A DNA stretch of 14,549 bases from an uncultured Ruminococcus sp. (lineage in GTDB: Bacteria; Bacillota; Clostridia; Oscillospirales; Ruminococcaceae): positions 1-14,549 of the forward strand of contig CAJTYV010000047.1 in NCBI GenBank assembly GCA_910584195.1, written 5' to 3'. Of the stretch, positions 5,649-14,100 are shown one piece after another. The notes below the pieces were generated by a model. It saw only the letters and a list, made by a program, of their open reading frames with translations, was not told where the DNA came from and ran no database searches. A program made the translations under genes and the position numbers. Numbering within the stretch: the stretch's first letter is position 1; every line of letters starts with the position of its first letter.

Positions 5649-7838
5649 ATGATAAAATGTAAACCGTTAAAAAATGTAGTATCCGCAATTCTGGCATTGG
5701 TAATCGGAGTCGGAGCTTTTTCAGCTTCATCGTCCGGGAATGAACCAGTTGCCGAAGCCGCATCTAATACGACTATTTACAATGATACGTTCTGGAAAGA
5801 TACTTCCGGAAACAACATTTATTCGCAGGGCGGTGGTGTTTTCAAATTCGGCGATACGTATTATTGGTATGGAGTTCATTATAACGGTGCCGATACATAT
5901 GCGGCAAATCCCACAAAGAAAGTAGACGATACTTCTTTTAAGTCGATCACTTGTTATTCGTCAAAAGATCTTGTAAACTGGAAATTTGAAAACGATGTTC
6001 TTACAGCCAATTCAAAGAATTTTCCGTGGGCATACTGGGTAGGACGCATGGGAGTAGCTTATTGCCCGAAATCGAAAAAATATGTGCTTGTAACGCAGCA
6101 TAACGACAGTATTCTTTTTGCATCATGTGATACTCCTACAGGAAATTTCAAAGTTGAAAACGTACAGGATCAGATCACAAATGTGCTTAAGCAGGGTACA
6201 GGCGATCAGACTGTATTTGTAGACGATGACGGTCAGGCATATATTGTCTGCTCAAATAAGGGTGGACGTGGACATCAGTACATTTCAAAGCTCAGAGAGT
6301 CAGATTTTCTCTATGCTGAGCCTGCTGTTGAAGTTGCAAAGGGAAGCGGGCGTGAAGGAAACTGTCTGTTCAAATACAAGGGAAAGTATTATTTTTGTGC
6401 GTCAGACCTTCATGGCTGGAATGCATCTCACAGTTATTACATGGTAGCCGATAATATTTACGGTCCATATTCGAAATGGAAAGTAATGGATGGAACAGAC
6501 GAGGACTTCTCACACGTTACCCAGACTGGTTTTTTTTATACTGTAAAAGGTACAAAGCAGGAGACGGTTTTATTCTGCGGCGATCGCTGGAGTGATTTTG
6601 CCGGAAACGGTATCGGTTATAATCAATGGGTTCCGCTGACAGTCAACGGAAATGATGTGAAGTTTAATTCGTTAAGCGAATGGAGTCTGAATGCTCAGAC
6701 AGGCGAATGGCAGGTTGGGGCAGGTAATAACTACATTCTCAATCCGACATTTGAAGCAGACAGAGTTTCGCAGACTACTCTTGCTGGCTGGAAGGCTTCC
6801 GGTACGGGAAACAGCAACAGAAAAGGCGGTCGGACAGGGAATTGGTGTGCACAACAGTGGAGCGACAGCGCTTACAAGGCGACTCTTACACAGGATGTAA
6901 TCCTTCCAAATGGAAATTATACGATGAAAACATGGGTAAAAAGTACCGGCGGACAAAATTCAGCGTTGATTTATGTAAGAGGAGCAGGGGATGACAAAAT
7001 TGTAAATGTCAACAAGAAAATGAGTGACTGGACAGAAGTAACAATTGACAATATTAATGTTACAAACGGAACTGTTCAGATTGGTATTTATTCTGATGCA
7101 AATGCAGGAAATTGGCTTATGGCTGACGATTTTACGCTGATAGGCAACGGCGTTGTTACGCCTCCTGTTATAGAACCCGATTCGATTCCAGATGGGAAAT
7201 TAATCAAATCGCTTACGGTCAATGACAGTGATAATTATTCTGATTGGTCAATACAGCCTGAGTTGAATAATAACACAGAAGTTTTTGGTGACAGAGCGTT
7301 TAAATTTACTTCTGTTCCGGAAAAATTGATCGGAGCAGAATGGATAAGAACAGCTTGTGATTCCAAAAAATTCAAGAGCGATGAAGCATCATATATTGCG
7401 GGAGAAGACATTACTGCTTTTGTCGGACTTGATACAAGAGTCGAGCCTGTTCCGTCATGGCTGAGTGACTGGACTAAAACAGATATGACGCTTGTAGACG
7501 ATGGTAACCCTGTTGTTACATATCAGATATATATGAAAGATTACAAATCAGGCGATAAAGTAACGCTTGGTGCAGTCAATATGGCAAATGCCGTCAACTA
7601 TGTTGCAATGGCAAAAGAATACGATCCGAATGCTTTTATAGATCCAATTGAGTTTATACATGGAGATATCAATGACGATAAAGTAGTGGACTGTTTTGAT
7701 ATGGTATTAATGAGGCGTGCTCTTATCAATCCTCTTACTGATGAACGTGAAAAGCTTTCTGCCGATATGAATGATGATGGTGAAATTGCAATTGAAGATG
7801 CCGTTTTGCTGCAAAAATTTCTTCTTGGAATTAAATAA
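5649..7838 (+). CDS. Cellulosomal GH43_24-like exo-beta-1,3-galactanase with CBM, X module and dockerin
   Basis: Secreted enzyme, 729 residues from ATG 5649, chosen because GGAGG lies eight bases upstream; the frame is open further upstream but without a signal. Signal peptide about 1-38 (KNVVSAILALVIGVGAFS). The GH43 domain covers about 40-355. Where most GH43 enzymes have the base Asp, this one has SQGGGVFKFGD; it also has GDQTVFVDDDG (Asp186), REGNCLFKYKG (Glu236, probable acid), HVTQTGFF (Gln292) and CGDRWS...QWVPL. These match subfamily 24, exo-beta-1,3-galactanases that lack the base and use a Gln. A jelly-roll CBM-like domain (about 360-500, YILNPTFEAD...WLMADDFTL) follows, then an X module (516-657) shared with the PL11/CE12 enzyme, and a dockerin (670-729). 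Substrate is probably beta-1,3-galactan of arabinogalactan or pectin side chains; this is inferred, not seen. Confidence 0.8.
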   Translation: MIKCKPLKNVVSAILALVIGVGAFSASSSGNEPVAEAASNTTIYNDTFWKDTSGNNIYSQGGGVFKFGDTYYWYGVHYNGADTYAANPTKKVDDTSFKSITCYSSKDLVNWKFENDVLTANSKNFPWAYWVGRMGVAYCPKSKKYVLVTQHNDSILFASCDTPTGNFKVENVQDQITNVLKQGTGDQTVFVDDDGQAYIVCSNKGGRGHQYISKLRESDFLYAEPAVEVAKGSGREGNCLFKYKGKYYFCASDLHGWNASHSYYMVADNIYGPYSKWKVMDGTDEDFSHVTQTGFFYTVKGTKQETVLFCGDRWSDFAGNGIGYNQWVPLTVNGNDVKFNSLSEWSLNAQTGEWQVGAGNNYILNPTFEADRVSQTTLAGWKASGTGNSNRKGGRTGNWCAQQWSDSAYKATLTQDVILPNGNYTMKTWVKSTGGQNSALIYVRGAGDDKIVNVNKKMSDWTEVTIDNINVTNGTVQIGIYSDANAGNWLMADDFTLIGNGVVTPPVIEPDSIPDGKLIKSLTVNDSDNYSDWSIQPELNNNTEVFGDRAFKFTSVPEKLIGAEWIRTACDSKKFKSDEASYIAGEDITAFVGLDTRVEPVPSWLSDWTKTDMTLVDDGNPVVTYQIYMKDYKSGDKVTLGAVNMANAVNYVAMAKEYDPNAFIDPIEFIHGDINDDKVVDCFDMVLMRRALINPLTDEREKLSADMNDDGEIAIEDAVLLQKFLLGIK

Positions 7839-7844
7839 ACACAC

Positions 7845-7875
7845 AAAAAAGACGAGCAGGCAAGCTCGTCTTTTT
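7845..7875. terminator. Bidirectional intrinsic terminator
   Basis: GACGAGC (7851-7857) and GCTCGTC (7864-7870) pair perfectly, with six A before and five T after, so the hairpin works on both strands. It sits in the 42 bases between the converging galactanase (stop 7838) and AraC gene (stop 7881). Confidence 0.9.
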
Positions 7876-7880
7876 ATTAA

Positions 7881-8678
7881 TCAGTTCTTATTTTTATTGA
7901 TTTTTCTGTAAGTATGCGGAGTCATTCCTGTTTTGCTGCGAAACAACATGGTAAAATGGGGCATACTGGAATATCCGCAGGCGTCGGCAATTTCAGATGT
8001 TTTCAGATCAGTCGTTCTAAGCAGTTCACAACATCTTTGAATACGGCTGTCAATCACATCCTGCATCATTGTTGAACCAAATGCTTCTTTGTACAAGTGC
8101 AGGAAACGCGAATTGCTCAAATCTATTTCTTTGGCAAGGGTGTCCACGCACCATTCCTGTTCCGGCCAGCGAAAAATGGATTCTCGTATCCATAAAAGTT
8201 TCGCCATATGTTTTGTTTCCGTCAGAATAGTATCATAATACCGGAATTTTTCCTGTTCATGCAGTTTATATAGCATCATTCTGAAATAAAGCGTAACAAT
8301 TTCATTTTTATTTTGATGTGCGGAGTAAAATTCAAAACACATATTCCTGATTATTGCAGACGCAGCAGTAATATTTTCTATGTATACGGGCTTATTTAAA
8401 GGAATCGAAAGTTCATCAAAAAGTTTTATTTCCTCCTTATCTGGGAAAAAATGAAGCCAATCGTCAATATAATCTTCTCCATCGGCAGTGTAATGTTGGG
8501 GTGTGTCGAGAGAATAAATGATATAAGAATTCGCTTTTACATGAAGTTCCTTGCCGTCTATATAAAAAACCGCAGGACTTTTTATAAGCAGAAGCAGCCA
8601 GTCCATAGATCCGGTTGGACGATAATTTTTAAAATTGTTATCATGTATATGATGATATCCTACTGCACTGCATTTCAT
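7881..8678 (-). CDS. AraC-family transcriptional regulator with cupin sensor
   Basis: Cytoplasmic regulator of 265 residues. Residues 1-150 look like the cupin sugar-binding half of AraC proteins (PTGSMDWLLLLI, VKANSYIIYSLDTPQHY, DDWLHFF). Residues about 163-260 carry the two helix-turn-helix motifs: CVDTLAKEIDLSNSRFLHLYKEAFG and LKTSEIADACGYSSMPHFTMLFRSKTG, followed by the usual MTPHTYRK. Length is typical. The start at 8678 has GAGGTGA just upstream. It is divergent from the hybrid regulator and convergent with the galactanase. It is a candidate activator of the three dockerin enzyme genes; the inducer (arabinose, galactose, rhamnose or an oligosaccharide) cannot be read from sequence. Confidence 0.9.
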   Translation of the reverse strand: MKCSAVGYHHIHDNNFKNYRPTGSMDWLLLLIKSPAVFYIDGKELHVKANSYIIYSLDTPQHYTADGEDYIDDWLHFFPDKEEIKLFDELSIPLNKPVYIENITAASAIIRNMCFEFYSAHQNKNEIVTLYFRMMLYKLHEQEKFRYYDTILTETKHMAKLLWIRESIFRWPEQEWCVDTLAKEIDLSNSRFLHLYKEAFGSTMMQDVIDSRIQRCCELLRTTDLKTSEIADACGYSSMPHFTMLFRSKTGMTPHTYRKINKNKN

Positions 8679-8695
8679 ATTCTCACCTCACGCAT

Positions 8696-8724
8696 ATTAT
8701 AGCATAAATTTATATACCAGTCAA
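8696..8724 (-). promoter_or_regulatory. Promoter of the AraC gene
   Basis: On the minus strand: TTGACT (8724-8719), 17-base spacer, perfect TATAAT (8701-8696). The expected RNA start is only about 11 bases before ATG 8678, so the leader holds little more than the SD site. Confidence 0.85.
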
Positions 8725-8736
8725 GAAAAATGTCAT

Positions 8737-8762
8737 AAAAATGCTGGAAAAGCAGCATTTTT
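8737..8762. promoter_or_regulatory. Perfect 10-bp dyad between the divergent regulator promoters
   Basis: AAAAATGCTG (8737-8746) and CAGCATTTTT (8753-8762) are exact reverse complements around GAAAAG. The dyad lies between the two -35 boxes (8719-8724 and 8768-8773), the place for a shared operator of the two regulator genes. Its shape also resembles a small terminator, but it lies upstream of both transcripts. Confidence 0.5.
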
Positions 8763-8767
8763 CAGAA

Positions 8768-8796
8768 TTGACAGTTTTCCTTTAACATTGTAAAAT
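8768..8796 (+). promoter_or_regulatory. Promoter of the hybrid regulator gene
   Basis: TTGACA (8768-8773), 17-base spacer, TAAAAT (8791-8796), then a leader of about 25 bases with AAAGGAG before ATG 8828. Close to consensus. Confidence 0.85.
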
Positions 8797-8827
8797 TATT
8801 TTAAACATTATATAAAGGAGTTGCTAT

Positions 8828-11044
8828 ATGGATGCGATTGGGAAAATCGGTTTAATAGTACCTGAAATCAATAGTTCTCTTGACCATGAATTTGTAAACG
8901 GAGTATATGAACAGGCAAAAGCGCTGGGTTATGATGTGATCGTATATACCGGGATTTTTAATTCTATCAGAGAACTGCGTTTTGATTCATATATTGCAGG
9001 CTTGGAAAATATCTATACGCTGATATGTACACAAAAACTAGACGGTATTATCTATGCAGCAGAGCGATTTCATACAGATGAGATTATAGAGAAAATATTT
9101 GACTATCTTGGACAAACAGATACGCCTTGTCTCGTTCTCGGCAGGGAACATGAAAAATTTACCTCTATGGAAGCAGAGGAATTTTCTGCCATGTACAATA
9201 TCACCAGTCATCTGATAAAAAAACATAACTATCGGAAGTTGTATTGCATAACAGGTGTACCCAAACATAAATCTTCGATTGAGAGAATTCGTGGATTTAC
9301 AGAGGCTTGTGCCGATTCGGGTATCGAAATTCAGGAAAGCGATATTTTCTATGGGTATTTCTGGAAGGATATACCTGAGCAGATAGGACGGGATATTGCA
9401 GAAAACAGATTAAAGCGTCCGGATGCGGTGGTATGCGCAAACGATGTTATGGCAGTTTCACTGATAAAATCTTTGACAGAAAACGGCATAAGAGTTCCCG
9501 AAGATATTGCCGTGACAGGTTTTGACGGCAGTTGGGATTCGATTATCTGTAAGCCGTCTCTAACAACCGTTCAGGGGCGCGATAAGCAATTCGGAGCAGA
9601 TTGTATTTGTCGTCTTTATGAAATGATAACCGGAAATATTTGCAAAAATATTGACATTCGACAGACGATTCGATACGGAAAAAGCTGCGGCTGCTCTGTC
9701 ACCGATAATGATAAATTTTCTTTAGAAGAATATGTCAGAGATATGATGCAAAAAAATGTTGAAAAGCATACTTTTATTGCAACTGATATTATTCATCGGA
9801 TTTCAAAAGCATCATCCTTAAACGAACTTTCCGATAACATAGATGAAATTAGTCATATTTTCTGTGAAGCAGATTGGATCGATGTCTGTCTTTTCGAGGA
9901 CTGGCAGGCAGATATTAATAATCCCGATAATTTTCGTCAGTATGGCTATTCTGAAAATATGTATCTTTTGCTTTCAAAGAGATTCGGAGATAATGAAAAA
10001 TCTCAGTATCTTTACCCGACAGAGGATATTCTTCCAAGTCTTAACAAGCCTCATGAACCGCACTTTATTGTTTTAACTTCGCTTCATTGTGACGGACAGA
10101 TTTTCGGATATGCGGCAATGGCGTATAAAGACAGCCGCATCATAAACATTGAAGAATCTTATGTATGCTGGTGCGACGCGATATCTAACGGATTGAAAAC
10201 GCTTCAGAAACGTCTGTATATAGAGAACTTCAACAGACAGCTTGAAAAATTCGGAACGGCTGACCCTGTTACTGGAATGCTTAATAAACGAGGATTCTTA
10301 GTTCATTTATCTGAAATCGTAAACAGGTATATTCAAAAGGGAAAGCGGCCTGTTTTAATACTTATTACCTATTTTCCTTATAAAATAGGTGCAGTCGAGC
10401 CATCTTCCGTAATTGGCGATATTATTATGAATCATTGTTATCATCATCTTTGTGCCAAGATTCGGGAACGAGTTTTTGCCATTGTTTTGCCAATAGGAAA
10501 TAATGATAATGAAATTGAGACGGCAGAAGAGCTTGTTGCATTAATTGAAACAAGTCTGCGTGAAAGGTTTACAACGGAACAAATTCCTGAATTTGTCATG
10601 AATATTTCAGAAATAGCAGCTGCGGAAATTTCAGCCGCTGAAAATATATTGAATAATGGAGTAGTTAGACTTCTCGATAAGGTCAAAGCTATGGAAAGTA
10701 ATTTTGTGGATTATAAAGAACAGATATATCGTCTGAGGAGAAATATTATTTCTAATCCACAGCTGGAATGGGATATTCAGCAATTAGCGGATAAAATGTG
10801 TATAAGCCGGAGCCATCTTCAGAGACTCTATAAACAACTGTTCTCCATCAGCATAAAAGATGACATCATTTCTGCAAGGATCAAACGGGCTATGCAGCTT
10901 TTATCTCATACAGATATGAGAGTACAGGAAATTGCCCTCCAATGCGGATATCATAATGAGAATCATTTTATGAGGCAGTTCAAGGAAAAAACAGGTATAA
11001 CAGCCTCTCACTATCGAAAGCAGAACAGAGAATTACTTGCGTAA
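8828..11044 (+). CDS. Hybrid regulator: LacI-type sugar-binding domain, degenerate GGDEF-like middle, AraC HTH
   Basis: A 738-residue cytoplasmic regulator without signal peptide or membrane segment. Residues 1-290 are a periplasmic-binding-protein-like domain of LacI/GalR type (KIGLIVPEINSSLDHEFVNG, KLDGIIYAAE, RPDAVVCANDVMAVSLI, VPEDIAVTGFDGS, PSLTTVQ), but the usual LacI N-terminal HTH is missing. Residues about 300-470 resemble a GAF-like or linker region. Residues 479-490 (DPVTGMLNKRGF) match the conserved opening of GGDEF domains, yet no GGDEF catalytic motif follows, so cyclic-di-GMP synthesis is unlikely. Residues about 630-735 are an AraC DNA-binding domain (WDIQQLADKMCISRSHLQRLYKQ and VQEIALQCGYHNENHFMRQFKEK). 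Start supported by AAAGGAG. The PL11/CE12 gene follows in the same direction after 104 bases with its own promoter. The binding domain suggests a sugar ligand; which one is unknown. Confidence 0.85.
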   Translation: MDAIGKIGLIVPEINSSLDHEFVNGVYEQAKALGYDVIVYTGIFNSIRELRFDSYIAGLENIYTLICTQKLDGIIYAAERFHTDEIIEKIFDYLGQTDTPCLVLGREHEKFTSMEAEEFSAMYNITSHLIKKHNYRKLYCITGVPKHKSSIERIRGFTEACADSGIEIQESDIFYGYFWKDIPEQIGRDIAENRLKRPDAVVCANDVMAVSLIKSLTENGIRVPEDIAVTGFDGSWDSIICKPSLTTVQGRDKQFGADCICRLYEMITGNICKNIDIRQTIRYGKSCGCSVTDNDKFSLEEYVRDMMQKNVEKHTFIATDIIHRISKASSLNELSDNIDEISHIFCEADWIDVCLFEDWQADINNPDNFRQYGYSENMYLLLSKRFGDNEKSQYLYPTEDILPSLNKPHEPHFIVLTSLHCDGQIFGYAAMAYKDSRIINIEESYVCWCDAISNGLKTLQKRLYIENFNRQLEKFGTADPVTGMLNKRGFLVHLSEIVNRYIQKGKRPVLILITYFPYKIGAVEPSSVIGDIIMNHCYHHLCAKIRERVFAIVLPIGNNDNEIETAEELVALIETSLRERFTTEQIPEFVMNISEIAAAEISAAENILNNGVVRLLDKVKAMESNFVDYKEQIYRLRRNIISNPQLEWDIQQLADKMCISRSHLQRLYKQLFSISIKDDIISARIKRAMQLLSHTDMRVQEIALQCGYHNENHFMRQFKEKTGITASHYRKQNRELLA

Positions 11045-11050
11045 TTACAT

Positions 11051-11102
11051 CATATTTTTGATAAATTCTATCATTGTAATTAATGGGATTTTGAATTAAA
11101 AT
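11051..11102 (+). promoter_or_regulatory. Promoter and upstream motif of the PL11/CE12 gene
   Basis: TTGTAA (11074-11079), 17-base spacer, TAAAAT (11097-11102), leader about 40 bases. Upstream lies CATATTTTTGAT (11051-11062), whose G is 14 bases from the -35, and a TGATA-aattc-TATCA dyad (11059-11073) touching the -35. No terminator separates it from the hybrid regulator gene, so some readthrough is possible. Confidence 0.7.
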
Positions 11103-11148
11103 ATAATTATGAAAATACGGGAACTTGTTCAGAAAGGACGATAGTTAT

Positions 11149-14100
11149 ATGAAATTCAAAAAAATCCAAGCCGTAGCGGCAGCAGCGATGATGACTTCAA
11201 CTATGATTCCAACCTTATTCTCTGCATTGCCCGTTTATGCAAAGTACGGCACAGGGCAAAGTCTGGTGGAACACCTTGACAGGGGCATCTATGCTGTAAA
11301 AAGCGGAAATGGTATGTTTGTCAGCTGGCGTTGGAATGCCGATGATGACGACAATGCGGAATTCCGTCTCTACCGTGATAATCAGCTCATTTACACAAGC
11401 AAGGCCGGTACCGGTGCAACAAGTTATCAGGATAACGGAGGAAATGCAAATTCCAAATACAGGGTGGATACTGTTGTGAACGGTGCAGTTGTTTCCTCTG
11501 AGGATTGTCATTTTAACTCAGGAAAGAATTACTTTGATATTCCACTGAACAGTCCCGGCTCGCAGTACACTCCCAATGACTGCTGCGTGGGCGATGTGGA
11601 CGGCGACGGACAGTATGAAATATTCCTGAAATGGGATCCGAACAACTCGCAGGACAACTCGAAATCCGGCTACACGGATAATGTCTATATCGACTGCGTG
11701 ACACTTGAGGGCAAGACACTTTGGCGTGTTGATCTTGGCAAGAATATCCGTGCAGGTCAGCATTATACTCAGATGTGTGTTGCCGATTTTGACGGCGACG
11801 GCAGACAGGAAATAAGTATGGGCGACTGCGTTATCGATGATAACGGCAAACTGCTCTGGTCGTCCGGTAAGGGTCACGGAGATGCACAGCATTTAGGCGA
11901 CTTTATACCTGAGCGTCCCGGTCTGGAACTGTGGCAGTGCCACGAGCATGGTCCCTCCTATGGCGTAACGCTGTTTGACGCTTCAAACGGTCAGGTGATA
12001 TTCCATAAGGACGGCGACAAGGACACCGGTCGCTGTTGTGCGGATAATGTCTGGGCAGGCAACCCCGGCGCTGAGTTCTGGGGGGCAAGACCTGCAAAGG
12101 CTGTACTTGACCAAAATGGCAAAACCATTGCGAACCTCAGCCCGTCAATGAATTTCCTTATTTATTGGGACGGCGATTTGGAGCGTGAAATGCTTAGCGG
12201 AACGATGATCTCAAAAATGAAGTCGGCCACTCAAATAGACTATTTCTTCAATGCGGACGGCTGCGAATCCAACAACAGCACAAAGGCTGTTCCGTGTATG
12301 ACAGCCGACCTGTTCGGAGACTGGCGTGAGGAGCTTATTATGCGAACTACCGACAACCAAAAGCTCCGTGTCTGGTGTGCGACCTCACAAACTGATATCC
12401 GTCTCACTACGCTTATGCATGACACACAGTACCGTACACAGAACTGCTGTCAGCAGTCGGCGTACAATCAGCCGCCGCATACAAGTTTCTTCCTCGGTAC
12501 AGGATATTCACTGCCCGAACGTCCGAATGTAACTGTACTTGGAGGTAATGAGTTCACCATTGCAGACGGAACACTTATTAAGGAGCTTGAAGTAAGCGAC
12601 AAGAGCAATCGTTACAGTTGGTCGATACAGCAGGGACTTGATACTGGTAAGGAAGTGTTCGGCGACAGAAGCTGCAAATTCACTTCTGTTCCGGAACAGC
12701 TGAAAGGTGCGGAATGGATAAGAACTGCCTGCGATTCCAAAAAATATGCAGGTGACGAAGCAAGCTTTACTGCTGCAAAAGACATTAGCGTGTATCTGGG
12801 TGTTGATACCCGTGCAGAGGGCAATGCGGCTTGGCTGTCGGATTGGACTAAGACTGACCTTACCTTGACTGATGACGGTAATCCCAATGTAACATATAAT
12901 ATTTACAAAAAAGATGTTAAGAGTGGAAATAAATTAACTCTTGGTGCGGTCAATATGAATACTGCGGTCAATTATGTCGTAGCCGCAACTGACTACAATG
13001 AAAGCATTGTTACTCAGCCGACACAGCCTGTTACAACTGAACCTGTCGTCACAACGCCTCAGGATCCAAGCAACGATTTCATATATGGCGACCTGAATTA
13101 TGACAGCAGAGTCGATGCGTTTGACATGGTTCTCATGCGTCAGGAAATTATTAATAATGAACTTGATCGTGATGCAAAAAGACGTGCAGATTTGGATGCA
13201 AACGGAAAAGTAGAGATTGCAGATGCAATACAGCTTCAAAAATTTCTTTTGACAGGCGAAAGCTTTACGGCTGTTACTGAAAAGAGAATGTTTGTATATG
13301 CTGTTGATCAGACATATTCTGAGGGTGTCGAGGAAAATGTCAATGCAGGCTATCGTGATATTTCTTATGTCAATTTGGATAATAAGGTAGGAAGCAATAT
13401 TACATGGAAGATCGATGTTCCAACTGACGGAAATTATCTATGCACCTTTGGAATTGCAAACGGCAGCAATGATAATCGTAAAATGAAAATAGAAGTAAAC
13501 GGTCAAAAGGATTTTTGGGTGCAGGATTTTCTTGCCACAGGCAGCTGGACAGAATGGCAGGAACGTGGAATCGTTCTTCCACTGAAAAAAGGCGATAACA
13601 CGATACTTATGACTTCATTTACGGAGCAGGGTGGTCCAAATCTTGATTATCTTCATATTGAGTGGACCGACGAACCTATTGCTCAGATTTATGAAGAATC
13701 GCAGACTATTACTCCTCCTGTGCAGTCGGATGTCAGCAGAACTATTTATATTGCAGGTGATTCCACAGTTCAGACATACAAGGCGAGCTATGCGCCGCAG
13801 CAGGGCTGGGGAGCTTTTCTTGGCGATAATATGCCGCAAGGTGTAACAGTTTCGAATCATGCAATTGCAGGTAGAAGCTCAAAAAGTTTCTACGATAACG
13901 GCAGGTTTGATACGATTCTCGGTACGATCCAGAAAAACGACTATCTGCTGATACAGTTCGGAATAAACGATTCTGCTTCCAATAAAGCGGAGCGATATGC
14001 TCCGACTTGCGGAAGTGTCCCTGGAACAACGGGAAGCTTTGAGGATTATATGGCGAAGTATATCGAGGGTGCTAAATCCAAGGGGGCAACTCCTGTACTT

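Noticed and set aside
8737..8762. Intrinsic terminator
   Set aside because: The hairpin with a T run has the right shape, but it lies upstream of both divergent promoters, where no arriving transcript is expected. Operator is the better reading.
8828..11044. Classical LacI repressor or active diguanylate cyclase
   Set aside because: There is no N-terminal LacI HTH, and the GGDEF active-site motif is missing after DPVTGMLNKRGF; the DNA-binding part is AraC type at the C-terminus.
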